From Symsagittifera roscoffensis (lineage: Eukaryota > Xenacoelomorpha > Acoela > Convolutidae): a DNA stretch of 64,000 nucleotides. Every line of letters begins with the position of its first letter. The first letter of the stretch is position 1. Under the pieces are notes generated by a model. The model searched no databases. It was not told the origin of the DNA and saw only the letters and a list, made by a program, of their open reading frames with translations. The stretch is from NCBI RefSeq assembly GCF_963678635.1, contig NC_087065.1, forward strand, positions 74,099,345 through 74,163,344, read 5' to 3'. Made by a program: the position numbers and the translations under genes. Positions 1 through 9,735 of this stretch are shown in pieces.

Positions 1-270
1 ATACTCTGTCTTCTATTTCAGATAGGACAGCTCTACTCTTGTTCACTATGATGGAAATTGCGAATAGCAATTTCCCACTCGTTTTTATCTGACAACTTTC
101 CCGCAATTGTTCTAAAATTGTTCTCTTTTCTTTTTCTGATTTTCAGTTATCGCGAGAAAATCGTGCATGACATGTTCCATTCGAAATTTTGAAAAATTAA
201 ATTTCACTACAAAATCAAGTGTTTTCTGCTCTTCTCAAGGTCAAACTTCCAATTATGACCGACTGGCACA
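1..270 (-). repeat. 3' LTR of element A, first 270 bp of sense strand
   Basis: Every base I compared matches 21965-22234. On the sense strand the LTR starts TGTGCCAGTC at position 270 and runs off the window at position 1. The sequence immediately upstream in sense (271 onward) is purine-rich, as expected for the primer of plus-strand DNA synthesis. The identity to the 5' LTR implies little time since insertion. Confidence 0.93.
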
Positions 271-280
271 TACTCCCCGG
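271..280 (-). other. Polypurine tract of element A
   Basis: The sense strand reads CCGGGGAGTA immediately before the LTR TGTGCC. The same CCGGGGAGTA core abuts the 3' LTR of element B (53286-53295) and, with slight change, its duplicate (47639-47648). That conservation supports its role as the plus-strand primer. The tract is short for a polypurine tract. Confidence 0.75.
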
Positions 281-699
281 ACTCGAGATCGATGTCCTCA
301 TCGCGTGCTGTCTTCTGCCAGTGAGTCCCAGAAAACCGAGTGTTGCTCAAGATACAGTGCCAGTGGTCATTTACAGAAGTTTGCAGCAGACTTAAGCTTA
401 TCTACACCCCAAAATTCACAGCCATGTAAAATTTTCACACTATTGCTAAACAGCAATCAAAATCTGCACACACCTGCACCCTTGAATTTTCGCTTTTCAA
501 GCCAATCATTTTAAAATCTCTTTTGTCCTATTCAATCAGGAAATTGTCATGCAGCATTTCGATTTATATAATAGATATAGTATATTAGTAACAATATTTG
601 CTTTGTTAAAATTTCTTTTTCGTGAATCCAAGTTTCACTCGGATTCACACTCAAGCCCCCTTTCCCTCTCAAGACTCAAGATCCATCCGATTTGCCCAT
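281..699 (-). other. 3' untranslated region between ORF3 and the polypurine tract
   Basis: No coding signal. It is weakly similar in layout and sequence (for example the stretch near 353-380) to 47650-47720 downstream of another family member, which marks it as a true element segment rather than an insertion. Confidence 0.55.
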
Positions 700-3600
700 T
701 CATCTCGTACTCTTCGCCTTGGAGGTACTGCATCCTGAAGTGCTAGATGCGGCAAACTGTCTCAACAGTTCCTCTTCATCATCGGAACTAATCACAATCT
801 CCTCCCAAGCCTTCAGCTGTTCATAGGATCGCATCCATTCTCTCTGCTCCTGCAATCTCTTTGCTTGGTTGGGTAGTGCCTTCACCCTAGCTTCTCGGTT
901 CAAGCAAAAGGAGTTGTGCAGGCTCAAGCTCACGTTCTTCGCCAGGTCTTCCTCTAGTATCGACTCCCTCGCTTTGGTATTGTCTCTAGACATCTTACCC
1001 ACTCTCTTCCATCCCGTCGTGATCGCATTACGATGGGTTAGCAGGGGTCTCTTGAAAGCTTCCGGCCCAATCTCGGCCTGGAACTGTCGATACTCCTTTT
1101 GATGTTTTCTCATGTGATCTTTCGTTGCCCTGTACAACCAAGACGTCAGTGTCGCCCGAAACCATGGAAAGTACCTCAAGCGACTCCATACGTGCCTGAC
1201 TTCCGTCGGTATGGCGAATACTTTGCACGCAGTCTCAAACAACTCGAGTCTCCTGCTGTAGTCTATCGCGTATATTGACTCAGCCGTTGGCGTCGTCGCC
1301 TCCCGATACTTCGTTATATTCTCTTCTATCCATCTCAGAGCTAACATCGTACTCACTACTAAGAGCGTCACCTTCTGCCGGTGATCCGGTAGTCCGATCG
1401 ACCGAATCTCTTCCACATCCCACACCAGGCAAAGGTTCTTGTGATCTGGATACCACACCGTTTGTGCCAAACAGTGGCATGGGCATTCCCCATGAGAGAT
1501 CTCAATGCTCCTGAGATTACGCTCCCCTGAGGCTTCCAAGAGAGGCTCAAGCTCCATCATTTTCTCGTGCATCGTGTCGTTGTCTTCCAGGTTCGGAGTA
1601 CTTCCCACAGGTTTCCCGATCACGTTTTGTCTCTCGTGATCGCTTGTGTTTTCTCTTTCCAACTTCAGAAGATCTTCTCCCCAGATTTCGCTTAAGTCAT
1701 CTCTCAATTCTTTTGGTACTGTCCCTTTGATTTTTCTCAACAACTTGTGCGAGTGATGCGACATCCGAGCCAACCTCACGCACTTGGGCACTGAGAAGGC
1801 CTTGTCCACCAGTATTCTCTGGCTGGACACTTCCACCATCGCCATGTGTAGCGGGTAGTGACTTCCGCACAAGTTGGCCATCATTGACCCTATCAGCGAT
1901 TTCGCGTTCAATGGCAAGCCATAAGCTTCGCTCAGGGGAAATCCCATCTCCGCCTCAAGACCAACTTTCCAGCTCCGGATGTGTTTTTGAGTCACCTGCA
2001 ACACCCCGGGCCATGATTCTACGCTCAACGCCGTCACTAAATGATGTTCAGACTCCAGTCTCTCCAGTGCCTGCAGACCACACATTCTCGAGAAGAATCC
2101 TAGAGCTGTCGCTATATTCACCGTGGTTCTCGCGTAACATTCCGCTATTATTTGCACTTCACTTTTCTCCCTTTCTGTGATGTCTTCGAACCAAGTGACC
2201 AGGTCTTCTTTTTGAAACGACAGTATTCTGACGCATGACCGTCCATCGCAGATGTGCTCTCCGTTCCCACACGTCGAATCCAGACAGCTACCCGGCTCCA
2301 ATTTCTTTGCTGACCCGGGGTCGCTCGTCCTTTCGCTTGGCTCTTGCATCTGGGGTGTGATTAGCTTATGTAGCACACTCAACTTCGCCAGATCTTCATC
2401 TTCCGTTGGTGCTAACCTCACTCGCTCGGTGGTTTCCTCGATTAGACTCGCATGGGGATGTGGACACCAGGAGGGTCTTAGTAGCTTCCATATCACTCCC
2501 AAGTTCGTGGTTAACAAGCCATCTCCACCGCCCATGTTCACTTCAACTCTCTTGTTTGAGCGCGGTATGCTTATCACCTCTGGTGTTTTCTCAAGAATCA
2601 GGCCCAGGCTCGGCCCCTCTTTCTCCACCGCGTCTATCTCCATTATTCTTTCTGTCCAAAACTTCAGTAGCTCCGCTACCTCATGGTTTCTGTGGGCTCC
2701 TCCAGCTTCCGAGTCTAAGAAGGGATTGTAGGCTATTCCCATCACTCCAGACACATATTGGTATTCCCCCTTCTCACTGAGTCTCGAGTACTGTTCTGAC
2801 GAGGCCAGGTTACGGTGAACATCATGTTCTTCCTCGAACTTCTTATTAGAGAACCTCCGTACCTCGTCCAGCTTTCGATGGTTCTCTAAGGATAGTCTGG
2901 AACCATCTTCTTTCTCTATTCCTGTACTCTGATATACGTTCAAGATGATCGTTGAGACTCTTCTCTCCATGGTTTTACTTCCACTTGCTCTCTGGTGGCA
3001 TGCCAGGATGGTGCTATCAGACATCATTGACATTGTCCATCTCAAAAAACATGTGGCATCTTTTCGCCTAGCCAGGCTCAAGCCTGAATTGTCCCTGGCC
3101 ACGTGTTGCATCAGTGCCTGATACACCTCTAGCTTCTTGCTTCCCAACTTCAGCCTGTCATACGAGGTCAATGTCTCCAACTCTATTCCCACCAGACTCC
3201 AGGTGAACATTAATTGTCCCGCAGTTCTAACGAAGGGATTCGCCATTAGTGGCGGTGCTGATGAGGATGTTCTCATCGCCTCTTCAAAATGATCCTTCAA
3301 CAAACTCTGCCAGGACCTCTTCAGATGACTTGCCATCTCTATCTTATTAACCTCGGCTTTTTGCTGGGTGGCCCAATTGCGTCGCCTGCGAGCTATTCCA
3401 CTGTCCAACTTCTTCAAGCAGTCCTCCATTTCCTTCAATGTTTCGAGGGCCACCCACCACGTCCGGGAAGTGTTCCTCGTCTTGTTCCTCTCCAATGGAT
3501 CACTCGTCACTTGTTTGCCCATGTCCTGATGTGCCTTCGAGATCCATTCTTTGCCGATCTCCACTTCCCCTACCTGTCCGTTCGTTGAACATCTCTTCAC

Positions 3601-4881
3601 GTTTACCTTCTGAGGCTTGAAGTCTTCTTCTGACGTAGAACTGGTGGAAACCTCTATTTCCTTTTCTACTTCAAGTGGTTTCCTGAGCTCCGAGCTGTTC
3701 TTGTATGCCGCCGTCTTGCATCGGGCCAAAACGATGGGCGCCGTCTCTCTCAAGTTTCCTTCCGAAACAGCATCCACTGAAGGACTACCCCATCCTTCCA
3801 CTTCTCTCTTCCTCTTGCGAGTCTTCACATCTCTGCTCGAGGGTGTTGTGGCTATCATCATTGATTCGACCTCTCCATCCACTCCTTCCAACTCTTGCCT
3901 CCCCCCTGCTCGAGCCTTAAGGATATTAGTACTTTTAATCATATTACTAGTCCCAACCTTATCCCTTTTTATATCATCAACCATTTTATCCACAGTTTTT
4001 TGTTTCAGAGTAGAGCTGTCCTCACATTTCTCTTTTCTAGTCTTCGATCGTGCGTTCCTCAGCTCCACTAGCTTGTTCAGCAGCTCTTTTCTTGCTTTCT
4101 CATCCAGGCCCGTTCCTATCAGGAGCGGTTCCCCGAATCTCACTACTGCGTCCCACAGTTCCTTCTTGAACTTGTCCAGCGTCGTCTCGCTGCCCACTTC
4201 TCGATTGAATTCCTCCAGGAACTCCTGCCAAGCGTCATCCTCGAGAGATCCCAAGAATATGTCCCTGTTCCCTTCGAACGTGTTCTTCTCCCTTTCCTCC
4301 GAGCTCAAGAGTAACATCCCCATATTGAAGGTCTCACCTGCCAATGGCAACTCTAGGTTCTTCCGCGGAGACGGAATCAGGGGTGGTGTGGCAGTATCTG
4401 CCCAATTCTCCTCGCTCAAATCTTTCAACAGCTCTTGAGTGGTGAGCTCCTCCCCTGATGGCCCTGGTCCAGGCGTATTCCCCACTTCCATGTCTTCACC
4501 AGCTTCACTGAGAGTTTCATCCATACTCTCTTCTTCTGACTCATGTCTCCTTCTCTCGAGAATTTTCTTAAATCGGTCCTCGACGGGTCCGCTCCTCTTG
4601 TCTCCAGGTGTGTCCACGGACAGTGGTGATGGTGTCGCAGGATCCAGCTTTTTGTATTCCGTCAGTGCTACGTGCATTTGACCTGCTGCATCTAGTTCTG
4701 TTCCTTCCTGTCTTATTTCCACCTGTTCCAAGCCATAGGGCGCCTTATATTTTCTCGTGGCAAATTTCATGTCGTCCACCAGTGCGACGTGTCCCTCCAT
4801 CACGATCATCCTGCCATCATCCCATATGGGTAGCATATTCTCAAGTCCTTCCTTTTCAAGAGTCCTCAAGACTTTCCGCAC
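700..4881 (-). CDS. ORF3: giant protein of unknown family in env-like position
   Basis: An open frame of about 1393 codons. Its first codon here is GTG at 4881. The frame is open further upstream but has no ATG, and the first in-frame ATG is about 15 codons in. The frame is +1 relative to the end of ORF2 (stop at 4883-4885), so it may be reached by frameshifting. I recognise no known domain. Visible features are an acidic, Ser/Glu-rich N-terminal third, basic patches near residues 280-400, a Cys pattern C-x4-C-x6-C-x4-C at about 866-883, a CPCHC cluster near 1132-1136, and an acidic Ser-Asp tail. The C-terminal two thirds, including the Cys pattern and a VPKCVRLARM-like segment, is conserved in elements B and C, which argues for a selected function. 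There is no obvious signal peptide or membrane anchor, so a classical envelope glycoprotein is not supported. Confidence 0.85.
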   Translation of the reverse strand: MRKVLRTLEKEGLENMLPIWDDGRMIVMEGHVALVDDMKFATRKYKAPYGLEQVEIRQEGTELDAAGQMHVALTEYKKLDPATPSPLSVDTPGDKRSGPVEDRFKKILERRRHESEEESMDETLSEAGEDMEVGNTPGPGPSGEELTTQELLKDLSEENWADTATPPLIPSPRKNLELPLAGETFNMGMLLLSSEEREKNTFEGNRDIFLGSLEDDAWQEFLEEFNREVGSETTLDKFKKELWDAVVRFGEPLLIGTGLDEKARKELLNKLVELRNARSKTRKEKCEDSSTLKQKTVDKMVDDIKRDKVGTSNMIKSTNILKARAGGRQELEGVDGEVESMMIATTPSSRDVKTRKRKREVEGWGSPSVDAVSEGNLRETAPIVLARCKTAAYKNSSELRKPLEVEKEIEVSTSSTSEEDFKPQKVNVKRCSTNGQVGEVEIGKEWISKAHQDMGKQVTSDPLERNKTRNTSRTWWVALETLKEMEDCLKKLDSGIARRRRNWATQQKAEVNKIEMASHLKRSWQSLLKDHFEEAMRTSSSAPPLMANPFVRTAGQLMFTWSLVGIELETLTSYDRLKLGSKKLEVYQALMQHVARDNSGLSLARRKDATCFLRWTMSMMSDSTILACHQRASGSKTMERRVSTIILNVYQSTGIEKEDGSRLSLENHRKLDEVRRFSNKKFEEEHDVHRNLASSEQYSRLSEKGEYQYVSGVMGIAYNPFLDSEAGGAHRNHEVAELLKFWTERIMEIDAVEKEGPSLGLILEKTPEVISIPRSNKRVEVNMGGGDGLLTTNLGVIWKLLRPSWCPHPHASLIEETTERVRLAPTEDEDLAKLSVLHKLITPQMQEPSERTSDPGSAKKLEPGSCLDSTCGNGEHICDGRSCVRILSFQKEDLVTWFEDITEREKSEVQIIAECYARTTVNIATALGFFSRMCGLQALERLESEHHLVTALSVESWPGVLQVTQKHIRSWKVGLEAEMGFPLSEAYGLPLNAKSLIGSMMANLCGSHYPLHMAMVEVSSQRILVDKAFSVPKCVRLARMSHHSHKLLRKIKGTVPKELRDDLSEIWGEDLLKLERENTSDHERQNVIGKPVGSTPNLEDNDTMHEKMMELEPLLEASGERNLRSIEISHGECPCHCLAQTVWYPDHKNLCLVWDVEEIRSIGLPDHRQKVTLLVVSTMLALRWIEENITKYREATTPTAESIYAIDYSRRLELFETACKVFAIPTEVRHVWSRLRYFPWFRATLTSWLYRATKDHMRKHQKEYRQFQAEIGPEAFKRPLLTHRNAITTGWKRVGKMSRDNTKARESILEEDLAKNVSLSLHNSFCLNREARVKALPNQAKRLQEQREWMRSYEQLKAWEEIVISSDDEEELLRQFAASSTSGCSTSKAKSTR

Positions 4882-4882
4882 C

Positions 4883-7800
4883 TCATATCCAGGGGGCTGC
4901 GAACCTCTTTTTCGCTTGCGTCGTCCACGAATTTACCTTCCTCTCGCTGATGTGGAAGTAGACTGCCGCCGTGTAGCCGATGAACAGGGGATCCCAGCCA
5001 TCCGTGAAATGCCTCTGCGTTTCCTCCGTCATCATCTTCGCCATTACGGAGGGAACCACCAAGGGACTATTCATTCCCAAGGTCATCCTCCTGACTGTCG
5101 GGAACTCAGGCATGGTGACTGGTAGGATTTCTTTCTCCATTATGGCCTCCAGCTCCCTCTTGACTAGTGCAAAGCACTCCTTCCAGGCGGGGATTCTCAA
5201 GACTTCTCGTCCGTTGGCCGTCAATGGGTTTAGGTTCCAAAACTTTGGATACATTTCAATGGGGCCCTCTCGCTTGCCTCCCATTCTGCATTGCATTTGT
5301 CCCCTGAAGTTGCACACCATCATCTCAGCATCTTTCACTTTTCCGAAGAGTACCGTGTTGCTCATACGCGCCCTGAGCACCTCCTGCTGACACCAATTCA
5401 GCGCTGTACCATCCAGTACGCTGATGAGACTCAAGTGCGTCACCGAGTGACGATACGTTATCACCAGGGGATCTGGAAACGCGTACGTCACTGCTGGACC
5501 ATAGATGCAGGTCACCACCTCCTCTAGACCCCGGATTATCCCCATTGGGTCCGACCTCATTGCCAGGCACAGGTCCGTCAACAGAGGCATCCCTCTGTTC
5601 GCCTTCTCCCATTCTTCTCTCGAGGTTGGGTTCTCATCTTCACCCGTCATGTATCGATTCTGCATCATGAGGTATTGCACCAGCAGTGTCTTCAACCCTG
5701 CGGCACACTTGTAGGAGCTGGTTTCAGTGCTCGTGTGGACTCTCCCCATAGACAGAGGTTCTCCATATTCCATTAACCGATGAAACGACACCAATTCCCC
5801 ATGGGTCAAGAGTACTAGTGCCAGATACCCATCAACTCGAAGTGTCTCCACTCCTCGACTAAACATGTATGCTGGGCCCATGTTGAACAAGTATCTGGGG
5901 TAAACCAAATACAGGGCCAAGAGCAGGCTGATGGACATGCCCAGTATCTCCTGTACGAAGGCTCCGAAGATAGTCGCCGTGGTGCCGAACACTCCTGCCA
6001 AGAATTCTCTCTCCCAGCAAGGACTCAAGAACTTGAGAATCTCGTAATCTCTCCTAGTCTTCAATTCGCCGTTGGCGTGCTCTCTCCAAAATCCTCCAAT
6101 CGTCACTTCATTGGCGGCCGAGACAAATCTAACCACCGTCATGTCTCTCGTTTCCGCTAGCTCCAGTTGCTTCTCTAGAAAACTCCAGATTTGTTTCACG
6201 AGGAGTGGTGCTTCCTCCCTCGTTTTATTCGTGACGTTCTCCAGCCTTGGTGTCAGGAATGGCCACCAGCCATTCCCTTGAGTCAAGCGATATTTCATCG
6301 ATTCTAACTGTTTCTCCGTCTCGACCACATTTCTTCTCTCGTTGCTGGGACCTCTAGTCCTGCTGGTGGAATTTGCGACTTTCACATCCATACTCCGGAA
6401 CCACAGGCTGGCCGTCAACTGGTTTATCGCCGGGTGGTCGTCCCCGATGACTGGGCTGAACTTGAGTTGTCTAGCAAAGTTCGATATCTCTAGCAAGAGT
6501 ACCTCATCCAATACAATCAGGACGTCGGCCAGTCCGTAAAAGCCCCTCAGTGCATGAGATATGTCAGCCCATGCCGCCGGCAATTCTGATTTGTAAAGCC
6601 TCAAGTTCAATGGCTCCAGCTCTCGATTGGGGGCTGCCATCAGAATCCGCCATTCACTCCCTTCTGCTATCAGGATCAAGACCGCGTACACGAATTGTAG
6701 GGCGGGTGGCATACTTGCGTATCCCGGGGATGTGGTAAACACCACCTTCGTCTTGGACCCAAATCTCGAGGCTACGTTCTCTTGTACCTCATTCATCGCC
6801 GCAAATAACGCCTGAATAGCCTCCCATATCTTCTTTGATGTCGGAATTTCATCCCCCTTTAGTTGCTCAAGAAGTCCCATCGCGTGCAGGTGATCATTCA
6901 TCCCTGCAAACAATAGCAGTTCAGGTTCACAGGGCATCTCCGACTTTATTGCTACCACTAGAGTCAACATCTGATTCAATTCGGCTCCTGGCAAGGAGTA
7001 TACCAGAGTCTCCGGCCAGAACAACTTGGGAGACGTTCCTTCGAAGTCCGATCCCGCCACAATGACTACTCTTGCCGCAGCTGGATCTGTTCTATCGTAA
7101 ACTGCCAGAGTTTTGGCCAGTTGGGTGCCACCACAGGGCTTCCCGTACCTGGGATCTTCCGCCAATTTTGAGCCTTCGTAAGCGGCGTCTGGCAATCCCG
7201 TTCCTCCCGGATTGAGTAGCTTGTCTACCACCTTCAACTGTGCCGGGGTTGCCAACCTGATTCTGGCGATGCTGGTTCGGTGCTTGGGAGGTTCTGCTAT
7301 AAGTCCCGGACTCCCCAGCAGCTTGAGAGGTCTGTAATTAATGGGTCCCATGATCGTTTTTGTGGGAATTCCCGTCAGGTCTGTGGTCTCCATCAACTTC
7401 GCCCTCGAGAAGTGCGCCTCATGAGCCTTCAACCAGTCTATGCAATGATGTCTATTCAAATCCTCGTGCGACACTCGTTCGATCCCCAGGGTTTCCGCCA
7501 ACTCTCGTCTGCATTCCAAACTCTCTAGATCCAGTTCCTTCACCTTCTCAGGATATCTCAAGCGGGCAGTCTCCATAGACTTCTTTTCTCTCCTGCCATC
7601 TGCCACCACCACAGAGGACATCGCCGAGCCCGGAGGTGTTGATGACTCTACCTCCTCCGACTCCATTGGCGTGGCACTCTGCAATCGGGTCTGATTGCTC
7701 CTTGAACTGTCTCTAGTATCAATTCTCGCTCCCAAGCGACCAGCCAAGGCCCTCGAGGCAAGGAATGGTGGGTTGGGAGGTGGTCCTAAAGTGAATTGGG

Positions 7801-9574
7801 CTGTCTCCAGCAGGTCCGCCTCTAGCGTGTTAATGTGTTCCTGGAAGACGTCGTTCAGCCACTCCGCTCCCCTTGGCCTATCGAAATGGATTCCATCTTT
7901 TGAGGTGTCTTCAGGGAATCCCTTTTTCTCCATACGTTCTGCTATGTCCAACAGCCTGAGAGGAAGCACACTCTTCCGGTGTATGTCTCGGATCATCTTG
8001 TTCAGGCTCCGCACCTTCTGGTTCATCTCTAGGGCGTGCTGATCAAACATCATGTTGTAGGGGACCGTGCATACCGTCAGCAGGATGGGGTCCATCTGGA
8101 TCCTCAGTTCCTCAAGAAGGCAGCTCATCTTGTCGCACAGCCTCGCTACTTTCCTCGCTTCTCCCCTTGACACGTCGTTGGTCCCAACCATCAGGGTCAC
8201 TGTGTAAACTTTGGTCATCCCTAGCATGTCCAGGGTTGCCAACATCTGTGGCGTGGCAGCTCCAGCGAAACTCAAGACTCCTGTTTGCCAATGGGACCGT
8301 ATCTGGGTCAACACCCGCACCAGGCTATCCCCTATAATTAGGTGAACCGCACCCTCTGGCACACGAGGTGGCGCTAGATACTCCACCCAGGCTGCGTCAT
8401 GGAAGCAGTCCCTCCTGGTTCCCTGTTCCGCACTCCAGTCCAGCCGATTGTGCCTGTGGTAGTTCCCTTCTGTATTCTTCTTATGGCTCGCGATCACGAC
8501 GTTTCTGACCGGCTGTTCCCTCCAAGTTGGGGGAAGCTCTGGCCTTGTCGATCTTTCACGACTCTGCTGCTGCAATTTCTCGCCCAGCTCCTTCAGGCGC
8601 GATGAGGCGCCACTCACCTGGCTGCCACTCGAGGTCGAGGTTGGGGTATATCCGGGTAATACCACATCCATCAGAGGGCGTACAGGTTGGGTCTCTAGGT
8701 TGCGCAAGGAAGGCGTCACGTCATTCGGTATCCAGACCTCCAAGCCTTCACTCATGTGTTCCCTGGCCTCGCGGTCAAGGTTGAACCGTCCTCTAGCCCT
8801 GGGAGCTTCATCCACCTCCATGCGCGACTCCGGCCTCGAGCTTGTCACCACTCGTTCGTTAGACCTGGCTCCCTTTTGTGCGTCAAGCTCGCGTTGTCGC
8901 TGTTCTATCCTTTCCAACTCCGACTTTAGTTGATCACGATTCGCGACGTTCTCCCGCACCCTTAGCTCCTGCTGATGTTCAGCCCTCAGCATCTCAAGTA
9001 ATTTCAACGTCTGATCTCGCTCGTCGACTGCCTGGTCCCTCTCCAGCTGAAGCTTCTCCCTATCCAGCTTCGCCTGATCCCGATCGAGGTTCGCTTTATT
9101 CTTTTCCTTCAGCGCCTTCTCAAGCTCTTTCTTTAGGACCCCCAGATCCTGATATGCCTCTGTCGTCTGTTGCGCTCGCGACATCGACGGCACCTTACTC
9201 GAGCTCTGGCCTGTGGATCTTGCTGTTGGTCTCGTCGGTAGCGGAAACTCTCCTGCGCCGTGTTCGGTGTTGTTACTCAGGCCAGGATTTCTTGCCAAGT
9301 CAAAGCCCCTTACTCCTCCATCCGCATTCCAAGATAACCATCTGGTCTGTTCTCGATTTGATATGCCCTCGGTGGTGTAGCCGACCATCAAGACAGCCTC
9401 CGTCGCAGACTCCCTGCACTCACCCTGGTCCTCCAACTGGAGGATCGCATTCAGCATCACCGCCATTCTCTCGTCTATCTGGGTGTAGTCCAGGTCCCTC
9501 AAGCGTCTGTACAGCTCGTCAAGAGTGGGCTTCTTCAGAGCCGCGGGCACGGAGTTCCAGAATCGGTCTGCCAT
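4883..9574 (-). CDS. ORF2: SGNH/GDSL hydrolase-domain protein of the retroelement
   Basis: I chose the ATG at 9574 (context AAAAATGGC) over an in-frame TTG at 9619, giving about 1563 residues. Residues about 138-232 form a strongly charged heptad-like coiled coil. An SGNH hydrolase domain follows: block I GDS with Ser417, block II Gly438 in SFAGAAT, block III VGTND with Asn466, and block V DGIH with Asp560 and His563. All catalytic blocks are therefore present. A second, degenerate copy of the fold seems to follow at about 835-1000 (AGSDFEG near 842, GMNDHLH near 893), with no clear DxxH. The remaining 500 residues hold a segment shared with B and C (GMPLLTD..AMR..DP) that I do not recognise. 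SGNH enzymes are esterases or lipases; the substrate here is unknown. The ORF sits downstream of Pol and directly before ORF3. Confidence 0.88.
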   Translation of the reverse strand: MADRFWNSVPAALKKPTLDELYRRLRDLDYTQIDERMAVMLNAILQLEDQGECRESATEAVLMVGYTTEGISNREQTRWLSWNADGGVRGFDLARNPGLSNNTEHGAGEFPLPTRPTARSTGQSSSKVPSMSRAQQTTEAYQDLGVLKKELEKALKEKNKANLDRDQAKLDREKLQLERDQAVDERDQTLKLLEMLRAEHQQELRVRENVANRDQLKSELERIEQRQRELDAQKGARSNERVVTSSRPESRMEVDEAPRARGRFNLDREAREHMSEGLEVWIPNDVTPSLRNLETQPVRPLMDVVLPGYTPTSTSSGSQVSGASSRLKELGEKLQQQSRERSTRPELPPTWREQPVRNVVIASHKKNTEGNYHRHNRLDWSAEQGTRRDCFHDAAWVEYLAPPRVPEGAVHLIIGDSLVRVLTQIRSHWQTGVLSFAGAATPQMLATLDMLGMTKVYTVTLMVGTNDVSRGEARKVARLCDKMSCLLEELRIQMDPILLTVCTVPYNMMFDQHALEMNQKVRSLNKMIRDIHRKSVLPLRLLDIAERMEKKGFPEDTSKDGIHFDRPRGAEWLNDVFQEHINTLEADLLETAQFTLGPPPNPPFLASRALAGRLGARIDTRDSSRSNQTRLQSATPMESEEVESSTPPGSAMSSVVVADGRREKKSMETARLRYPEKVKELDLESLECRRELAETLGIERVSHEDLNRHHCIDWLKAHEAHFSRAKLMETTDLTGIPTKTIMGPINYRPLKLLGSPGLIAEPPKHRTSIARIRLATPAQLKVVDKLLNPGGTGLPDAAYEGSKLAEDPRYGKPCGGTQLAKTLAVYDRTDPAAARVVIVAGSDFEGTSPKLFWPETLVYSLPGAELNQMLTLVVAIKSEMPCEPELLLFAGMNDHLHAMGLLEQLKGDEIPTSKKIWEAIQALFAAMNEVQENVASRFGSKTKVVFTTSPGYASMPPALQFVYAVLILIAEGSEWRILMAAPNRELEPLNLRLYKSELPAAWADISHALRGFYGLADVLIVLDEVLLLEISNFARQLKFSPVIGDDHPAINQLTASLWFRSMDVKVANSTSRTRGPSNERRNVVETEKQLESMKYRLTQGNGWWPFLTPRLENVTNKTREEAPLLVKQIWSFLEKQLELAETRDMTVVRFVSAANEVTIGGFWREHANGELKTRRDYEILKFLSPCWEREFLAGVFGTTATIFGAFVQEILGMSISLLLALYLVYPRYLFNMGPAYMFSRGVETLRVDGYLALVLLTHGELVSFHRLMEYGEPLSMGRVHTSTETSSYKCAAGLKTLLVQYLMMQNRYMTGEDENPTSREEWEKANRGMPLLTDLCLAMRSDPMGIIRGLEEVVTCIYGPAVTYAFPDPLVITYRHSVTHLSLISVLDGTALNWCQQEVLRARMSNTVLFGKVKDAEMMVCNFRGQMQCRMGGKREGPIEMYPKFWNLNPLTANGREVLRIPAWKECFALVKRELEAIMEKEILPVTMPEFPTVRRMTLGMNSPLVVPSVMAKMMTEETQRHFTDGWDPLFIGYTAAVYFHISERKVNSWTTQAKKRFAAPWI

Positions 9575-9603
9575 TTTTGCAACTTCGGGATGTATATAGG
9601 TAG

Positions 9604-9735
9604 ATGTTAACCAGCTCAAGAATTACCTTACCAACTCAAGAATTACCTTACCAACTCAAGAATTACCTTACCAACTCAAGTATTACCTTACCAACTCAAG
9701 TATTACCTTACCAACTCAAGTATTACCCAATTCAA
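9604..9735 (-). repeat. 20-bp tandem repeat array (six to seven units) upstream of ORF2
   Basis: The plus strand repeats a unit ACTCAAGAATTACCTTACCA, with later units carrying GTATT in place of GAATT and the last unit shortened. It lies in the Pol-ORF2 spacer, about 30 bp upstream of the ORF2 ATG. Each unit carries the CTCAAG hexamer that is over-represented throughout element A. Confidence 0.95.

Noticed and set aside
1884-4681. Long antisense frames opposite ORF3, for example 3617-4438
   Set aside because: They are shadows of the conserved minus-strand ORF: compositionally skewed, and the conservation with elements B and C follows ORF3.
4895-4925. Canonical -1 slippery heptamer at the ORF2-ORF3 junction
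   Set aside because: The run G AAA AAG is not the A AAA AAG type and would shift to the -1 frame, whereas ORF3 is in the +1 frame.
700-9574. ORF2 or ORF3 as a classical envelope glycoprotein
   Set aside because: I see no signal peptide, furin-like site with fusion peptide, or C-terminal membrane anchor. A hydrophobic stretch near ORF2 residue 1215-1240 is amphipathic in element B.
8878-9603. 241-codon plus-strand frame opposite ORF2
   Set aside because: It mirrors the charged coiled-coil coding sequence and gives a Ser/Pro-rich translation with no features of its own.
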